A stretch of DNA of 64,000 nt from Acetobacter okinawensis (lineage in GTDB: Bacteria > Pseudomonadota > Alphaproteobacteria > Acetobacterales > Acetobacteraceae): assembly GCF_002153655.1 (NCBI RefSeq), contig NZ_JOPJ01000008.1, forward strand, positions 1 to 64,000, written 5' to 3'. Shown piece after piece: positions 18,463 to 27,417 of this stretch. A program made the translations under genes and the position numbers. The notes below the pieces were generated by a model, which saw only the letters and a list, made by a program, of their open reading frames with translations, did no database searches and had not been told where the DNA came from. Position 1 is the stretch's first letter; every line of letters starts with the position of its first letter.

Positions 18463-20073
18463 ATGACCGAAAAAAAAGCAGGCTTTGCCAGTCGCTTGTC
18501 CGCCATGATTGGCGCAATGGCGGCTGCGCGTGATCGGGATACGCTGGCACAGATATGTCTGGATGCGGCATGTTCCATTACAGGAGCCGGCTTTGGTTGT
18601 TTATGGGCATTGGATGCAAGCGGCCAGCACCTTGTGTTGGCCGCACGCTACCCCAGTGCGGGCTCTGCGGATGTTATTCCTTTGTATGATGGCAGTGATC
18701 TGAATATTGCCACACCCCATGTCTGGTCTCTTTTTACCGGCAACCCATTGGTGTCGCACGATGTACGCCAGCTTGCGGGCTTTGACCGCAAAAGACTGTT
18801 TGATATGGCGAACACTGTGTGTGAAACGGGCAGTGGTCTTATACTCTGCCCTTTGCGTGATAATAATGCGCTCAGTGTCGGTTTGCTGGAACTGCGCGAT
18901 ATGCGCAATGATGGTGGAACCTGCCTGAATGAGGCGGAACTGGCCGAACTGGAGCCGCAACTCAAATCTTTTGTGTATCCGGCAGGGATTATGATTGCAG
19001 CCAGTCGCTTGCAAAAACGTAATTATGAATTGCTGGCAGAATTAAACAGACACAACACAACCCTCGGTGATGAAAATCACCGTTTGCGGCAAGAGCAGGT
19101 GAGCATGGCCTCGCACGCTTGCGGCATTATTGCCAGTAGCGAAAACATGCGGCAGGTCCTGGAACTGGTCCTGCGTGTTAGTCAGAGCAATGTTCCGGTA
19201 CTGGTTCTGGGAGAAACCGGTGTTGGAAAGGATATGATTGTTCGCCTGCTGCACTCCATGAGTAAAAGGCGGGAAAACGCACTCATATCCCAAAACTGCG
19301 CCGTGCTTCCAGAGCTTGTTCTGGAAAATGAGATGTTCGGCTTTGTCCATGATGAGGAAATGGGGAGCAGGGCAATACGGCGGGGGCTGTTTGGGGCGGC
19401 AGACAAGGGGACATTATTTCTGGACAATATTGCGGACATGTCCTTGCCGTTACAGGCCAAGTTGTTACGGGTGCTCGAAGATGGTGAGATATGCCCTCCC
19501 GGAGCGGATCAGCCAGTACGGTGTGACGTGCGTCTTGTTGCGGCGTCGCATATTGATCTGGCGACCTGCGTGAGTGATGGGCGGTTCAGGGAAGATCTGT
19601 TTTACAGGATTGCAGGTTTTCCCATTCATGTCCCGCCCTTGCGTGAACGGGATGATGTGGAAAAACTGGCAGAACATTTTCTGGTCTGCTTCTGTCAGGA
19701 TCATCGGCGCTCGGGGTTGAGTTTTGCACCGGATGTTCTGGAATTTTTCCGTAACTACCGCTTTCCCGGCAATGTGCGTGAATTGCGGAATATGATCGAG
19801 CGCGCAGTTCTGCTGGCGGATAATGATGCGATGATTGACGTTGCAACCCTGCGTGCAGGGTGTTTGCAAGATACGCAGACAGTCCGTGAAAAAGACGCGG
19901 CCTTGACCATGACCCATAGGCAGAGCCTGTCTCAGTTTGAGTCCCTCAGGCTGGCCGAGGCTTTGCAGCAATGTGACCATAACCGCACAAAAACGGCAGA
20001 AATGCTTGGTATGTCGCGGCGTTCTTTACAGGAGAAAATTGTGCGTTACGGTCTGGATAATGTGGGCAAATGA
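18463..20073 (+). CDS. GAF/AAA+/Fis regulator resembling a sigma-54 activator but lacking GAFTGA
   Basis: 536 aa. A GAF-like sensor (about 15-175), a short coiled coil, an AAA+ domain (about 225-455) and a Fis-type HTH (about 490-530, TKTAEMLGMSRRSLQEKI) give the layout of VasH-like T6SS activators. Walker A (GETGVGKD) and the R-finger/sensor II region (FPGNVRELRN) are present. The sigma-54-contacting loop GAFTGA is replaced by DEEMGSRA. Walker B reads TLFLDN, so the catalytic Glu of the usual TLFLDE is Asn. It is unlikely to drive sigma-54 open complex formation. It may instead repress, bind DNA as a sensor, or act with another promoter form. It follows tssC by 22 bases. Confidence 0.88.
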   Translation: MTEKKAGFASRLSAMIGAMAAARDRDTLAQICLDAACSITGAGFGCLWALDASGQHLVLAARYPSAGSADVIPLYDGSDLNIATPHVWSLFTGNPLVSHDVRQLAGFDRKRLFDMANTVCETGSGLILCPLRDNNALSVGLLELRDMRNDGGTCLNEAELAELEPQLKSFVYPAGIMIAASRLQKRNYELLAELNRHNTTLGDENHRLRQEQVSMASHACGIIASSENMRQVLELVLRVSQSNVPVLVLGETGVGKDMIVRLLHSMSKRRENALISQNCAVLPELVLENEMFGFVHDEEMGSRAIRRGLFGAADKGTLFLDNIADMSLPLQAKLLRVLEDGEICPPGADQPVRCDVRLVAASHIDLATCVSDGRFREDLFYRIAGFPIHVPPLRERDDVEKLAEHFLVCFCQDHRRSGLSFAPDVLEFFRNYRFPGNVRELRNMIERAVLLADNDAMIDVATLRAGCLQDTQTVREKDAALTMTHRQSLSQFESLRLAEALQQCDHNRTKTAEMLGMSRRSLQEKIVRYGLDNVGK

Positions 20074-20861
20074 ACGGCATGTCCCTTTTTCATGCCCTTG
20101 CTATGGAAGATGCTTATAACCCGTGCCACGTAATCCTGTGTTTCTTCTATTGGGGGAATGCACAGGCATTTATCCACTGGGCTGGAGCCACTATTATAAG
20201 CGGCAAGAGCAAGTGTAATGACGCCATGATAATGATGCAGAAGCTGCGCCAGATAATGTGTGCCAGCACCAATGTTGCTTTGGGCATCCAAACGGTTGAT
20301 CAGGCCAAGGTCCCGGGCTGTGCCGGGCATAATCTGCATCAGCCCGATTGCGCCGCGCGGCGAATTGGCATTAACGTTAAAGCTGGATTCCACTTCAATG
20401 ACCGCACGGATCAGTTTGGGGTCAATCTGTTCCTTGTGGGCATAATACTCAATCATATCAGGAATTTTGGACATATAATCCATCAGACCATTTTCGTTCA
20501 GCAGTGGACAGCTCAAAATCTGCTGCCTGTCTCCTTGCATGTAGTGCAGCCATGCGGCTGCGCCGGAGGGCTGATAGAGAGGGGAATCCGGGTCCAGTAG
20601 CCATGAGGCAACAAATCGTATGGCATCAGGGTCGCCTGCATGCGCCGCATCGCAGAGTGCCAGCATGGCGTGGCGCATTTCGGTCTGGGTTCTGGCCTGC
20701 ATCTGCATGGAGAGCGCGTGTTGAAACAGGGTCTGAGCTTTGGGAAGGTTAGAGGCCTGAGCCGGTAAAGCGGAGTAGCCTATGGCAAAGGTTATAATTA
20801 AAAAAAGGGAATATTTAAAAATACGGTTTTTCTTTTCAAGACAGGTGGAGATGTGATCCAT
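20046..20861 (-). CDS. Exported lytic transglycosylase (SLT family), T6SS-embedded
   Basis: 271 aa from ATG 20861. The N-terminus has a charged start and a hydrophobic signal (about 20-36) ending in a likely AQA|S cleavage site. The SLT/Goose-lysozyme-like domain (about 140-260) has the catalytic Glu in IEVESSFNVNA, the SPRGAIGLMQIMPGTA motif and the LALAAYNSG motif. It should cut peptidoglycan in the periplasm, probably opening the wall for the T6SS envelope complex (inference from position). It is antisense within the cluster: its start codon overlaps the tssE start codon (CATG) and its 3' end overlaps the regulator gene by 28 bases. A start at 20939 would lie inside tssE. Confidence 0.9.
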   Translation of the reverse strand: MDHISTCLEKKNRIFKYSLFLIITFAIGYSALPAQASNLPKAQTLFQHALSMQMQARTQTEMRHAMLALCDAAHAGDPDAIRFVASWLLDPDSPLYQPSGAAAWLHYMQGDRQQILSCPLLNENGLMDYMSKIPDMIEYYAHKEQIDPKLIRAVIEVESSFNVNANSPRGAIGLMQIMPGTARDLGLINRLDAQSNIGAGTHYLAQLLHHYHGVITLALAAYNSGSSPVDKCLCIPPIEETQDYVARVISIFHSKGMKKGHAVHLPTLSRP

Positions 20862-21267
20862 GTTTGAGCAACGCTTTCTTTCACGCTTTGATAATAAGCA
20901 TACCATGGCGTCAGCATCCGGGCATAATGCAGATATCAAAAATGATATCTGCCGTCACCTGCATGACCTTCTGAATGTGCATAAGGGCAGTGTGCCTATC
21001 CGTCTTGATTATGGAATGATGGATATGAATGACGCTGTTGCATATTTTTCCGAAGCAATCGGGCTTTTTGAACAGGATATATGCCGCCAGATTATGGCTT
21101 TTGAGCCGAGGTTAAAGCATGTTCGTGTGAATTATATTGCGGATTCAGAGCAACCCAATCGGTTTTTGTTTACAATTTCGGCCATGCTGAACACGTCAGG
21201 CAATGCCGTTCCTGTAAAAGTCATGACCACCATCCGTGATGATGGCCGGGTCACGTTGTTGGTATAG
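20860..21267 (+). CDS. tssE: T6SS baseplate protein TssE (gp25-like)
   Basis: 135 aa with a gp25-like core (RLDYGMMDMND, then FEPRLKHVRVNY). TssE is a wedge component that starts sheath polymerisation. A Shine-Dalgarno GGTGGAG lies at 20845-20850. It is the first gene of the tssE-tssF-tssG block after the antisense transglycosylase, so it may have its own promoter inside that gene. Confidence 0.92.
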   Translation: MFEQRFLSRFDNKHTMASASGHNADIKNDICRHLHDLLNVHKGSVPIRLDYGMMDMNDAVAYFSEAIGLFEQDICRQIMAFEPRLKHVRVNYIADSEQPNRFLFTISAMLNTSGNAVPVKVMTTIRDDGRVTLLV

Positions 21268-21280
21268 GCGACCCAAGAGC

Positions 21281-23026
21281 ATGAACGAAAAATCTGATCA
21301 TCGTCGGTACTATGAGGATGAACTCGCTTATCTGCGTGATATGGGGGAAGTTTTTGCTCAGGCCAATCCAGATATTGCAGGCCTACTTTCTCGGCAGTCG
21401 CATGATCCCGATATTGAGCGTCTGTTCGAAGCATTTGCTTTTTTAACGGCTCGCCTGCGGCAACGTCTGGAGAGTGGTAATCCGGATTATTCCCATTCTC
21501 TGGTATCCGTGTTCTGCCCCGAGTATCTGCGGGCCATTCCGTCCCTGACCATGCTTGAATGTACGGCTGATCCGTCTGGCGAGGTTCTGGTTCTTCCTGC
21601 AAAAACAGAAATTCTGTCCCGCGCGATAGAAGGGGAGCAATGCCGCTTTAGAACATGCCGGGCACTCCCTGTTCTGCCTGCCAGTATTGATGCGGTGAGT
21701 TGGCAGGAGCGCAACCGCTCAACCCAACTGCAACTTACAGTCAATGTGAGTGCAGGCGAGGGGGCCAGAGTTCTGGCAGGTCGCAACCTGTCCCTTTTTC
21801 TGGATGGCGGGCGGGACCGGCGCATTGGCCGCCTGCTGCTGCAGGCTTTGCTCACAGATGTCAGCAGTATCAGCATTTCCAACGGGGAGCAGCAGATTCC
21901 GCTTTCTGGCAAACCAGTGCATGTTGGTTTTGACAATGACGGAGCTTTGCTGCCCTGGTCAGTGGGTACGGTGCCAGCGCTGCGCGTCATGCAGGAATAT
22001 CTGGCGTTTTCATCCGCATTTGTTGCCGTAACCTTGCCTGCGTTCCCTGATGACCTCAAGTTTTCAGAAAATACATGCACCATCACCATTACATTTTCCC
22101 GACGGATTAGTCTGCCTGCGTTGCCAGAACCAAACGACTTTCGGCTGAATTGTGTACCCGCCATTAATCTGTTTGAAGAAAAAGGCGAGCCAATCCGCCT
22201 GTCCGCGAACAGGTTGGAATACAGGGTACAGCCCAACAAAACGCAGGGCAGTAAAACACAGGTTTACGGAGTTCAAACTGCGCGCGGCATGAGTGCCAAT
22301 TCCCAAAAACTGATAGACTTTACGGTTTTTGGGCAGTTTGCACATTTGCGCACCAATCATTCGGGGCATTATTTTCAGGTCAGGGTCAAACCGAGTGTTG
22401 GGGGGGCGGGGCTGGATCACTGGCTCTCGTTCATTGACGGGCACGAGCAGTTGCTTTTGCCCTCGGTCAGTACGGTTTCCACCACGCTTTTGTGCACCAA
22501 CGGGGCGCGTGCTGCCTTTATACCGGCTGGCGGGCTTAACACCGTTGGCAGGGCTGTCCGATATGGCGGTGTTATTCGCAATATCATGCCCACAACATCG
22601 GAAATCCAACCGCCGCTTGATGAGAATATGATGTGGCGTCTGGTGTCCATGCTGGCGGGGAGTATGCAGCCGCTAGAACATATTACAGCACTTCGGGCCT
22701 TGATAGATACGCTGGACTTTGCCGCCTTGCAGGACGAGCAGGCGCGGTTACGCAAAATAAACCGCGCCACAGCACTGCGCGCCGTGCGTACCAGTGCCTT
22801 TGACGGCATGGTGCGTGGTTTTCCGGTAAGGGGGATACGCACCAGTCTGGAAATTGATGGTGCAGGCTTTTCCAGCCGGGGGGATGTGTATCTTTTTGGC
22901 TTGATGCTCAACACATTTTTCAAGCTCAGCAAGCCGGTGAACACCATCTGGCAGTTTGAACTCCATGATGTGAATGACAACTCGTCCATTCTCTTTCCTG
23001 TTAGTCAGGGTAGGAATTCTATCTGA
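21281..23026 (+). CDS. tssF: T6SS baseplate protein TssF
   Basis: 581 aa, beginning with the conserved RRYYEDELAYLRDMG and FAxxNPDIAGLLS-like segments. TssF forms the wedge with TssE and TssG. I chose ATG 21281 (CAAGAG upstream); the earlier in-frame ATG at 21236 lies inside tssE and adds non-conserved residues. Its stop overlaps the tssG start (TGATGG). Confidence 0.95.
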   Translation: MNEKSDHRRYYEDELAYLRDMGEVFAQANPDIAGLLSRQSHDPDIERLFEAFAFLTARLRQRLESGNPDYSHSLVSVFCPEYLRAIPSLTMLECTADPSGEVLVLPAKTEILSRAIEGEQCRFRTCRALPVLPASIDAVSWQERNRSTQLQLTVNVSAGEGARVLAGRNLSLFLDGGRDRRIGRLLLQALLTDVSSISISNGEQQIPLSGKPVHVGFDNDGALLPWSVGTVPALRVMQEYLAFSSAFVAVTLPAFPDDLKFSENTCTITITFSRRISLPALPEPNDFRLNCVPAINLFEEKGEPIRLSANRLEYRVQPNKTQGSKTQVYGVQTARGMSANSQKLIDFTVFGQFAHLRTNHSGHYFQVRVKPSVGGAGLDHWLSFIDGHEQLLLPSVSTVSTTLLCTNGARAAFIPAGGLNTVGRAVRYGGVIRNIMPTTSEIQPPLDENMMWRLVSMLAGSMQPLEHITALRALIDTLDFAALQDEQARLRKINRATALRAVRTSAFDGMVRGFPVRGIRTSLEIDGAGFSSRGDVYLFGLMLNTFFKLSKPVNTIWQFELHDVNDNSSILFPVSQGRNSI

Positions 23027-23997
23027 TGGCTGGATCAGCAACGCCGCCAATGGATAACGCGGAGGAATGGCGCGGGCGCTTACCCCCGGCAGGCCGCCTG
23101 AGCTTTGCGGTGCTGATGAATCTGGTGCAGCATATGCTGCCCGCTACGGATGGGCGGATGGGGCCTATCCTCCTGCGCTCAACGCGGTCATTGGGGTTTC
23201 CGGCTTCTGATATTACCGAGGTCAGGGAAAGCAGTGACGTGGGGCCGTTTGCTCTGGAAGCAGATATTGCTTTTATGGGCCTGTATGGACCGTCCTCTCC
23301 ACTCCCTACGTTCTGGACAGAGCGCGCGATCAGTGATGATGCCGGAGGAAAAGGTCTTAGAGACGTCCTTGACCTTTTTGGTCATATCAGTGCCGAAATT
23401 CTGTATCAGGGGTGGGTGCGGAGCAGGCCGCATGTCTTTTTTAACAGACATCGCCCGCAGGAGCTGGCTGCGCTGCTTTTGGCACCCGCCGGAATAGATG
23501 TTGACGCACTGGAACCCGAAGATTGTCAAAGGTTGCTACGAGCCGTGCCTCTGCTTCTGGCTCATGATCGTTCAGCGGTCATTCTGGAGCAGATTCTGAG
23601 TATCTGTCTGGATATACCCGTATGTATTGAAGAAGGGTGCCTGCGGTTTATAGAACTGGCGGAAGAAGCGCGGTTTACTCTGGGCACAACACAGGTCCGG
23701 CTGGGGCAAGGTTTAAGGCTTGGTACCCGTCTGGGCGATATTTCTACAACGATAGCCGTAGTACTTGGCCCCATGAGCCTTGAAAGCTTTGAGACCTTAT
23801 TGCAAGGCGGGCGCATGCGTCAGGTTCTATGTCGGCTTTTACGGCTTTTGCTGCGCGAGCCCTTGGCCTGTCGTATAGATCTGGTTCTTGCAAATGCGCA
23901 GGATGGAACATTCACACTGGGGAAAAGTCAGTTGGGCTGGACCAGTTGGGTCGTCCCCAAGGACGCAGTGCGGTGTCAGACAGGGTTTGCCCTTTAA
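23026..23997 (+). CDS. tssG: T6SS baseplate protein TssG
   Basis: 323 aa, normal length for TssG (VasB). It has the early FAVLMNLVQHML region, FLDLFGHIS-like segment (DVLDLFGHIS) and a C-terminal GTRLGD motif. It is translationally coupled to tssF and completes the TssKEFG baseplate set. A 7-bp hairpin follows at 24002-24021. Confidence 0.93.
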   Translation: MAGSATPPMDNAEEWRGRLPPAGRLSFAVLMNLVQHMLPATDGRMGPILLRSTRSLGFPASDITEVRESSDVGPFALEADIAFMGLYGPSSPLPTFWTERAISDDAGGKGLRDVLDLFGHISAEILYQGWVRSRPHVFFNRHRPQELAALLLAPAGIDVDALEPEDCQRLLRAVPLLLAHDRSAVILEQILSICLDIPVCIEEGCLRFIELAEEARFTLGTTQVRLGQGLRLGTRLGDISTTIAVVLGPMSLESFETLLQGGRMRQVLCRLLRLLLREPLACRIDLVLANAQDGTFTLGKSQLGWTSWVVPKDAVRCQTGFAL

Positions 23998-24001
23998 GGC
24001 A

Positions 24002-24021
24002 CTGTGCAGAAAATTGCACAG
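24002..24021 (+). other. RNA hairpin between tssG and hcp
   Basis: CTGTGCA (24002-24008) pairs perfectly with TGCACAG (24015-24021) around a six-base loop. No T-run follows, so it is not a clear intrinsic terminator. It could mark an mRNA processing or stability point upstream of hcp, whose product is needed in large excess. Confidence 0.5.
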
Positions 24022-24141
24022 CATCGGGAAAAAAAATCGCATTTTACAAACCATTCTACTGTCCTAGTCATTAAGCACAGAAGCTTGGCATAAAGGCCAA
24101 AAACAGTTTCTGGCATATAATGAATGAAGGATACTGCGGTT

Positions 24142-24654
24142 ATGTCTCAGCCTCTCTATGTCAAAATCACAGGTGCTACTCAGGGCGAAATTACCAAGGG
24201 CGCCTTCACGGCGGACAGTGTTGGTAATATTTATCAAGAAGGCCACGAAGACGAGGCTTTCTGTCAGTCCCTCACGTATCATGTCACTCTGCCGCGTGAC
24301 CCACAGAGCGGTCAGGTGACCGGGCAGCGTGTGCATATGCCTGCAAAACTGATTAAATACGTTGATAAATCTTCCCCCCTGCTGCTTTCCGCGATTGCTG
24401 CGGGCGAAGTACTGCAGATTGAAGCCACATTTTTCCGGACATCCACGCAAGGACGGCAGGAAAAATATTACACCGTCAAATTTACCGATGCCGTTGCCGT
24501 GGAATACAAGGCGCATACGCCACTTGCGCTGGAACCCAACAATGCCCCTTACCGGGATATGGATGAACTGGCCTTCACGTATCGTAAAATCGATGTAACG
24601 CACGATATTGCTGGCACGGCAGGGTCTGACGATTGGCGCAAACCCAAAGCCTAA
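24142..24654 (+). CDS. hcp: T6SS inner tube protein Hcp (TssD)
   Basis: 170 aa. It starts SQPLYVKITGATQGEITKG and has the HMPAKLIKYVDKSSP and SPLLLSAIAAGE segments typical of the Hcp family. Hexameric rings stack into the tube expelled by sheath contraction. I chose ATG 24142 with GAAGGA upstream; an ATG at 24124 is in frame but adds six atypical residues. A separate promoter is plausible because about 145 bases lie upstream. Confidence 0.95.
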   Translation: MSQPLYVKITGATQGEITKGAFTADSVGNIYQEGHEDEAFCQSLTYHVTLPRDPQSGQVTGQRVHMPAKLIKYVDKSSPLLLSAIAAGEVLQIEATFFRTSTQGRQEKYYTVKFTDAVAVEYKAHTPLALEPNNAPYRDMDELAFTYRKIDVTHDIAGTAGSDDWRKPKA

Positions 24655-24709
24655 AGCTTGGGTGACAGTGCATAGCCTGTAGCAGTATTGAGCAAAGTTC
24701 GAGAATAAC

Positions 24710-26965
24710 ATGACGCAAGCGGAAACAACTTCATCGGATGATTTGGTGTGGCTCAACTGTGTTGAGCCACTGGAGGACAAGGCAGGCCGCACACCGCATA
24801 GTGTGATGCTTCAATTGCCCAAAAAAGCGATCATTGCATCCGGTATTGATGATTCCGATAATAAAAAAAATAAAGCCAAACTCTTTCGTTTGACGATTTC
24901 CGAACAGGTCTCAGTGCCTTTTAGCGCCGAAGTGGATTTTTTTTCCTATTATCCTTTGGATATGGAAAAAATTCTGACAGGCGATAAAGGGCACACTGTT
25001 CGTGCTGTTATAGCGTTTTCTTCCATTCAGCCCGCTGGATCAGCAGAGCAGGCTAAAACGCAGCACTATATGAGCGGCTACCTAGCGGAACTTACAAGCC
25101 GTGGTATTGTTGTTGTATCTGAGAACAATCAAACAGATGATCTGTGCCGGTATTATTATCGCGCCCGTATAGCCTCTGTTCAGGAACTGCTGACACATTC
25201 CATGCGTCGATGCTGTTATGTCGGTGTGGATTTGAAGAATACCCAGACAGAAGAATCTTACCGCGAGATACAAGAGCAGGGCGACGCACAAAATAGCGCG
25301 GCAGGGGGAGGTTCTGGCACGTCGGATGCGGGCAAAGAGCAGAACTTGGGAACATTAAAAGAAGAGTTTAATGCGTTAACGCAGAAATCTCTCCAAAAAA
25401 GTCTGAATAATGATAGCATCGAAATGATGATTTCGTACTATTATTCTTTAATATCAGAAGAAAAAAGCAATATAAAAGCAGATGTGGATTTTTTATGGTT
25501 TGATGATAATAAATTTCGTCCATCTGTAAATATGGCAACGCAGTTTGATGAAACTGACGCCAATTTTTTGTCCCGGATGGGGTGCCGTTATGGTTATTAC
25601 TGGGTTGGTTACTTTCCCCCACTTGATGCTGAAAAAGACATAGAGCAGGATTCTGCAAAAGAATTTTATGAAAAAATCAGATTTACCAATTTATCACCAC
25701 AAAATCTTTCGAATAAAGAAATACCGGTATTTGAACTCTCTGTCGACCCACGTGGCAGTAAGCTAAACGGCGTTATTAAACTTGTGTCTGCTTCCAGGAA
25801 TGTACAGCAAAGCAAAGTAAAATTACAGAATTTGCGCGATATGTTTTTATCCATGTCTTCCCTTTTGATTATGGGAGGAAGTGAGGAACCTGTTGCTGAA
25901 GATGGTAGCGGCAAAGCTGAGCGAGACTATTTTGATTACTGGCGTTATAATGAAGAAATAAGTTTAACACTTCTGAGCGCAGCATGTATTGAGAATGCTG
26001 CTAACTTTATGAAGCAAAAATCAAAAAAAGATGCGAGCGTAGATGGTGAACATAAAAACCGTCCCATATCAGATGAGGAAATGGAGCAGTTAATAAAAGA
26101 GTCCAGAAGTGATATGGATAAAATAATTTCGGATGAATATAAGGCAAAAACACAATATATATGCGCTTTAAGGGAAAACGAGATTGATGCAAAATCTCTC
26201 GTTATAGAAGGTAAGCTCCTTATCTCCCCTTTTGCGGCGGAAAACTATACGCTCAAAGTTGGCCAGCCTTTTAAAATTTCTGTAGATACAAATAGTGATG
26301 ATGCTAATTTTCTAGGTAGTCTATTAGGCGATCAGTATGGTCATGCGTCTGATGAAAGTGGATTAACATTTGTTCCAATGCGAACAGAGTTAAAGCTGGT
26401 TTTTGTATTGCCAGAAGTGGCAGGCATACCGCTTAAGTTTAAGCCTGCAATGGAGCAGGGTTATTCAGAAAATTCATTGTCCATGACTGCACATGCCGTG
26501 ACTAAAAAAATGCAGGAGAACCCATTTTTTTGTTTGCCGCCTAATTTCAGGGATGTTTTCATTCCCGGTCTTATGCGCGCACAGGTTTGTGGTGGGGAGA
26601 ATGACGATGCTGTGCCAGTCATTGATAAATATGGGTATTATAAAATCAAATATCCGTTTCCTATTCATTTTCTTAATTCTACGTGTGATGAGGTGGGGGA
26701 AACATTGCCCGTGCCCCTGATTGCTTTTTCTGGTGGCTGCAAAACCAATGACAGCCCAGGATTGTATATTCCGCTGATTAATGGAACTGATGTCCTGGTT
26801 GCTTTTCAGGAGGGTAATCCAGATGCGCCATGTATTGTCGGCACAACTCCTGATATTGAAATTGGTGCGCAACAAAAAGCAATTTTTGCAAATGAAAGAC
26901 AAAGCATATTGCAAACCCACAGGGGGGTATCAATAAGAATGAACTACTCGAGAAAAAAAATATAG
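24710..26965 (+). CDS. T6SS spike protein VgrG (TssI) lacking the beta-helix needle
   Basis: 751 aa. The gp27-like base is recognisable (LFRLTISEQVSVPFSAEV near 50; QFDETDANFLSRMGCRYGYYW near 285) but carries a Gly/Ser-rich, charged insertion (about 185-250) and another around 400-490. The gp5 OB-fold follows (IDKYGYYKIKYPF, GLYIPLINGTDVLVAFQEGN, PDAPCIVG). The protein then stops about 40 residues later (QSILQTHRGVSIRM), just where the DUF2345/gp5-C needle normally begins. A needle-like sequence is instead at the C-terminus of the protein encoded at 27418-29514. Codon use becomes AT-richer from about 25.3 kb. Confidence 0.88.
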   Translation: MTQAETTSSDDLVWLNCVEPLEDKAGRTPHSVMLQLPKKAIIASGIDDSDNKKNKAKLFRLTISEQVSVPFSAEVDFFSYYPLDMEKILTGDKGHTVRAVIAFSSIQPAGSAEQAKTQHYMSGYLAELTSRGIVVVSENNQTDDLCRYYYRARIASVQELLTHSMRRCCYVGVDLKNTQTEESYREIQEQGDAQNSAAGGGSGTSDAGKEQNLGTLKEEFNALTQKSLQKSLNNDSIEMMISYYYSLISEEKSNIKADVDFLWFDDNKFRPSVNMATQFDETDANFLSRMGCRYGYYWVGYFPPLDAEKDIEQDSAKEFYEKIRFTNLSPQNLSNKEIPVFELSVDPRGSKLNGVIKLVSASRNVQQSKVKLQNLRDMFLSMSSLLIMGGSEEPVAEDGSGKAERDYFDYWRYNEEISLTLLSAACIENAANFMKQKSKKDASVDGEHKNRPISDEEMEQLIKESRSDMDKIISDEYKAKTQYICALRENEIDAKSLVIEGKLLISPFAAENYTLKVGQPFKISVDTNSDDANFLGSLLGDQYGHASDESGLTFVPMRTELKLVFVLPEVAGIPLKFKPAMEQGYSENSLSMTAHAVTKKMQENPFFCLPPNFRDVFIPGLMRAQVCGGENDDAVPVIDKYGYYKIKYPFPIHFLNSTCDEVGETLPVPLIAFSGGCKTNDSPGLYIPLINGTDVLVAFQEGNPDAPCIVGTTPDIEIGAQQKAIFANERQSILQTHRGVSIRMNYSRKKI

Positions 26966-27011
26966 GTGTTTATACTTATTGATCTTTATGTCTATGTTGT
27001 AGGAGTGTGCT

Positions 27012-27407
27012 ATGTCCAAACCTTTGCTAACAGGTAGTGAACTTAAATGTAGTTTTGGCGATACAACAAACCTGTTGTTTGTGACGCCTTTACCAATCTA
27101 CCCTACATGCGAGGGTAAACAGATTGCTCTAGACAACATGACCGTTCCTTATGTGAATATTAAAATGTTTGGTAAATGCAGCAGTCTAGTCAACCCACTG
27201 GTTGCATCTGCTACTGCGGCCGCTTCGGGAGTGCTCCAGCCGCAGGTCTGTACGCCAATGACAGTTGGTGCAAAGTGGGCGCCGGTTTCAACCGTTATGC
27301 GGTATGGTAATTGTTGTGTGGCTTTAACGACGAGTAAATGCAGGTGTATTTATCAGGGCGAGATATCTGTCATTAATCCTGTTCAAACACAAGTGACCAC
27401 CAAATAG
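27012..27407 (+). CDS. DUF4280 PAAR-like spike tip protein
   Basis: 131 aa. The pattern GSELKCSFGD near the start, MFGKCSS, NPLVASATAAASGVLQPQVC in the middle, and a Cys-rich end matches DUF4280, a PAAR-like family. Such proteins sharpen the VgrG tip and link cargo. About ten Cys could bind metal. It lies 46 bases after vgrG and 10 before the coiled-coil gene. With DUF2169 it forms a recognised cargo-loading neighbourhood. Confidence 0.85.
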   Translation: MSKPLLTGSELKCSFGDTTNLLFVTPLPIYPTCEGKQIALDNMTVPYVNIKMFGKCSSLVNPLVASATAAASGVLQPQVCTPMTVGAKWAPVSTVMRYGNCCVALTTSKCRCIYQGEISVINPVQTQVTTK

Positions 27408-27417
27408 AGGCAGAGTG

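Noticed and set aside
26940-26965. Programmed frameshift at the run of A near the vgrG stop that might restore a needle
   Set aside because: The alternative frames stop within a few codons and contain no beta-helix sequence.
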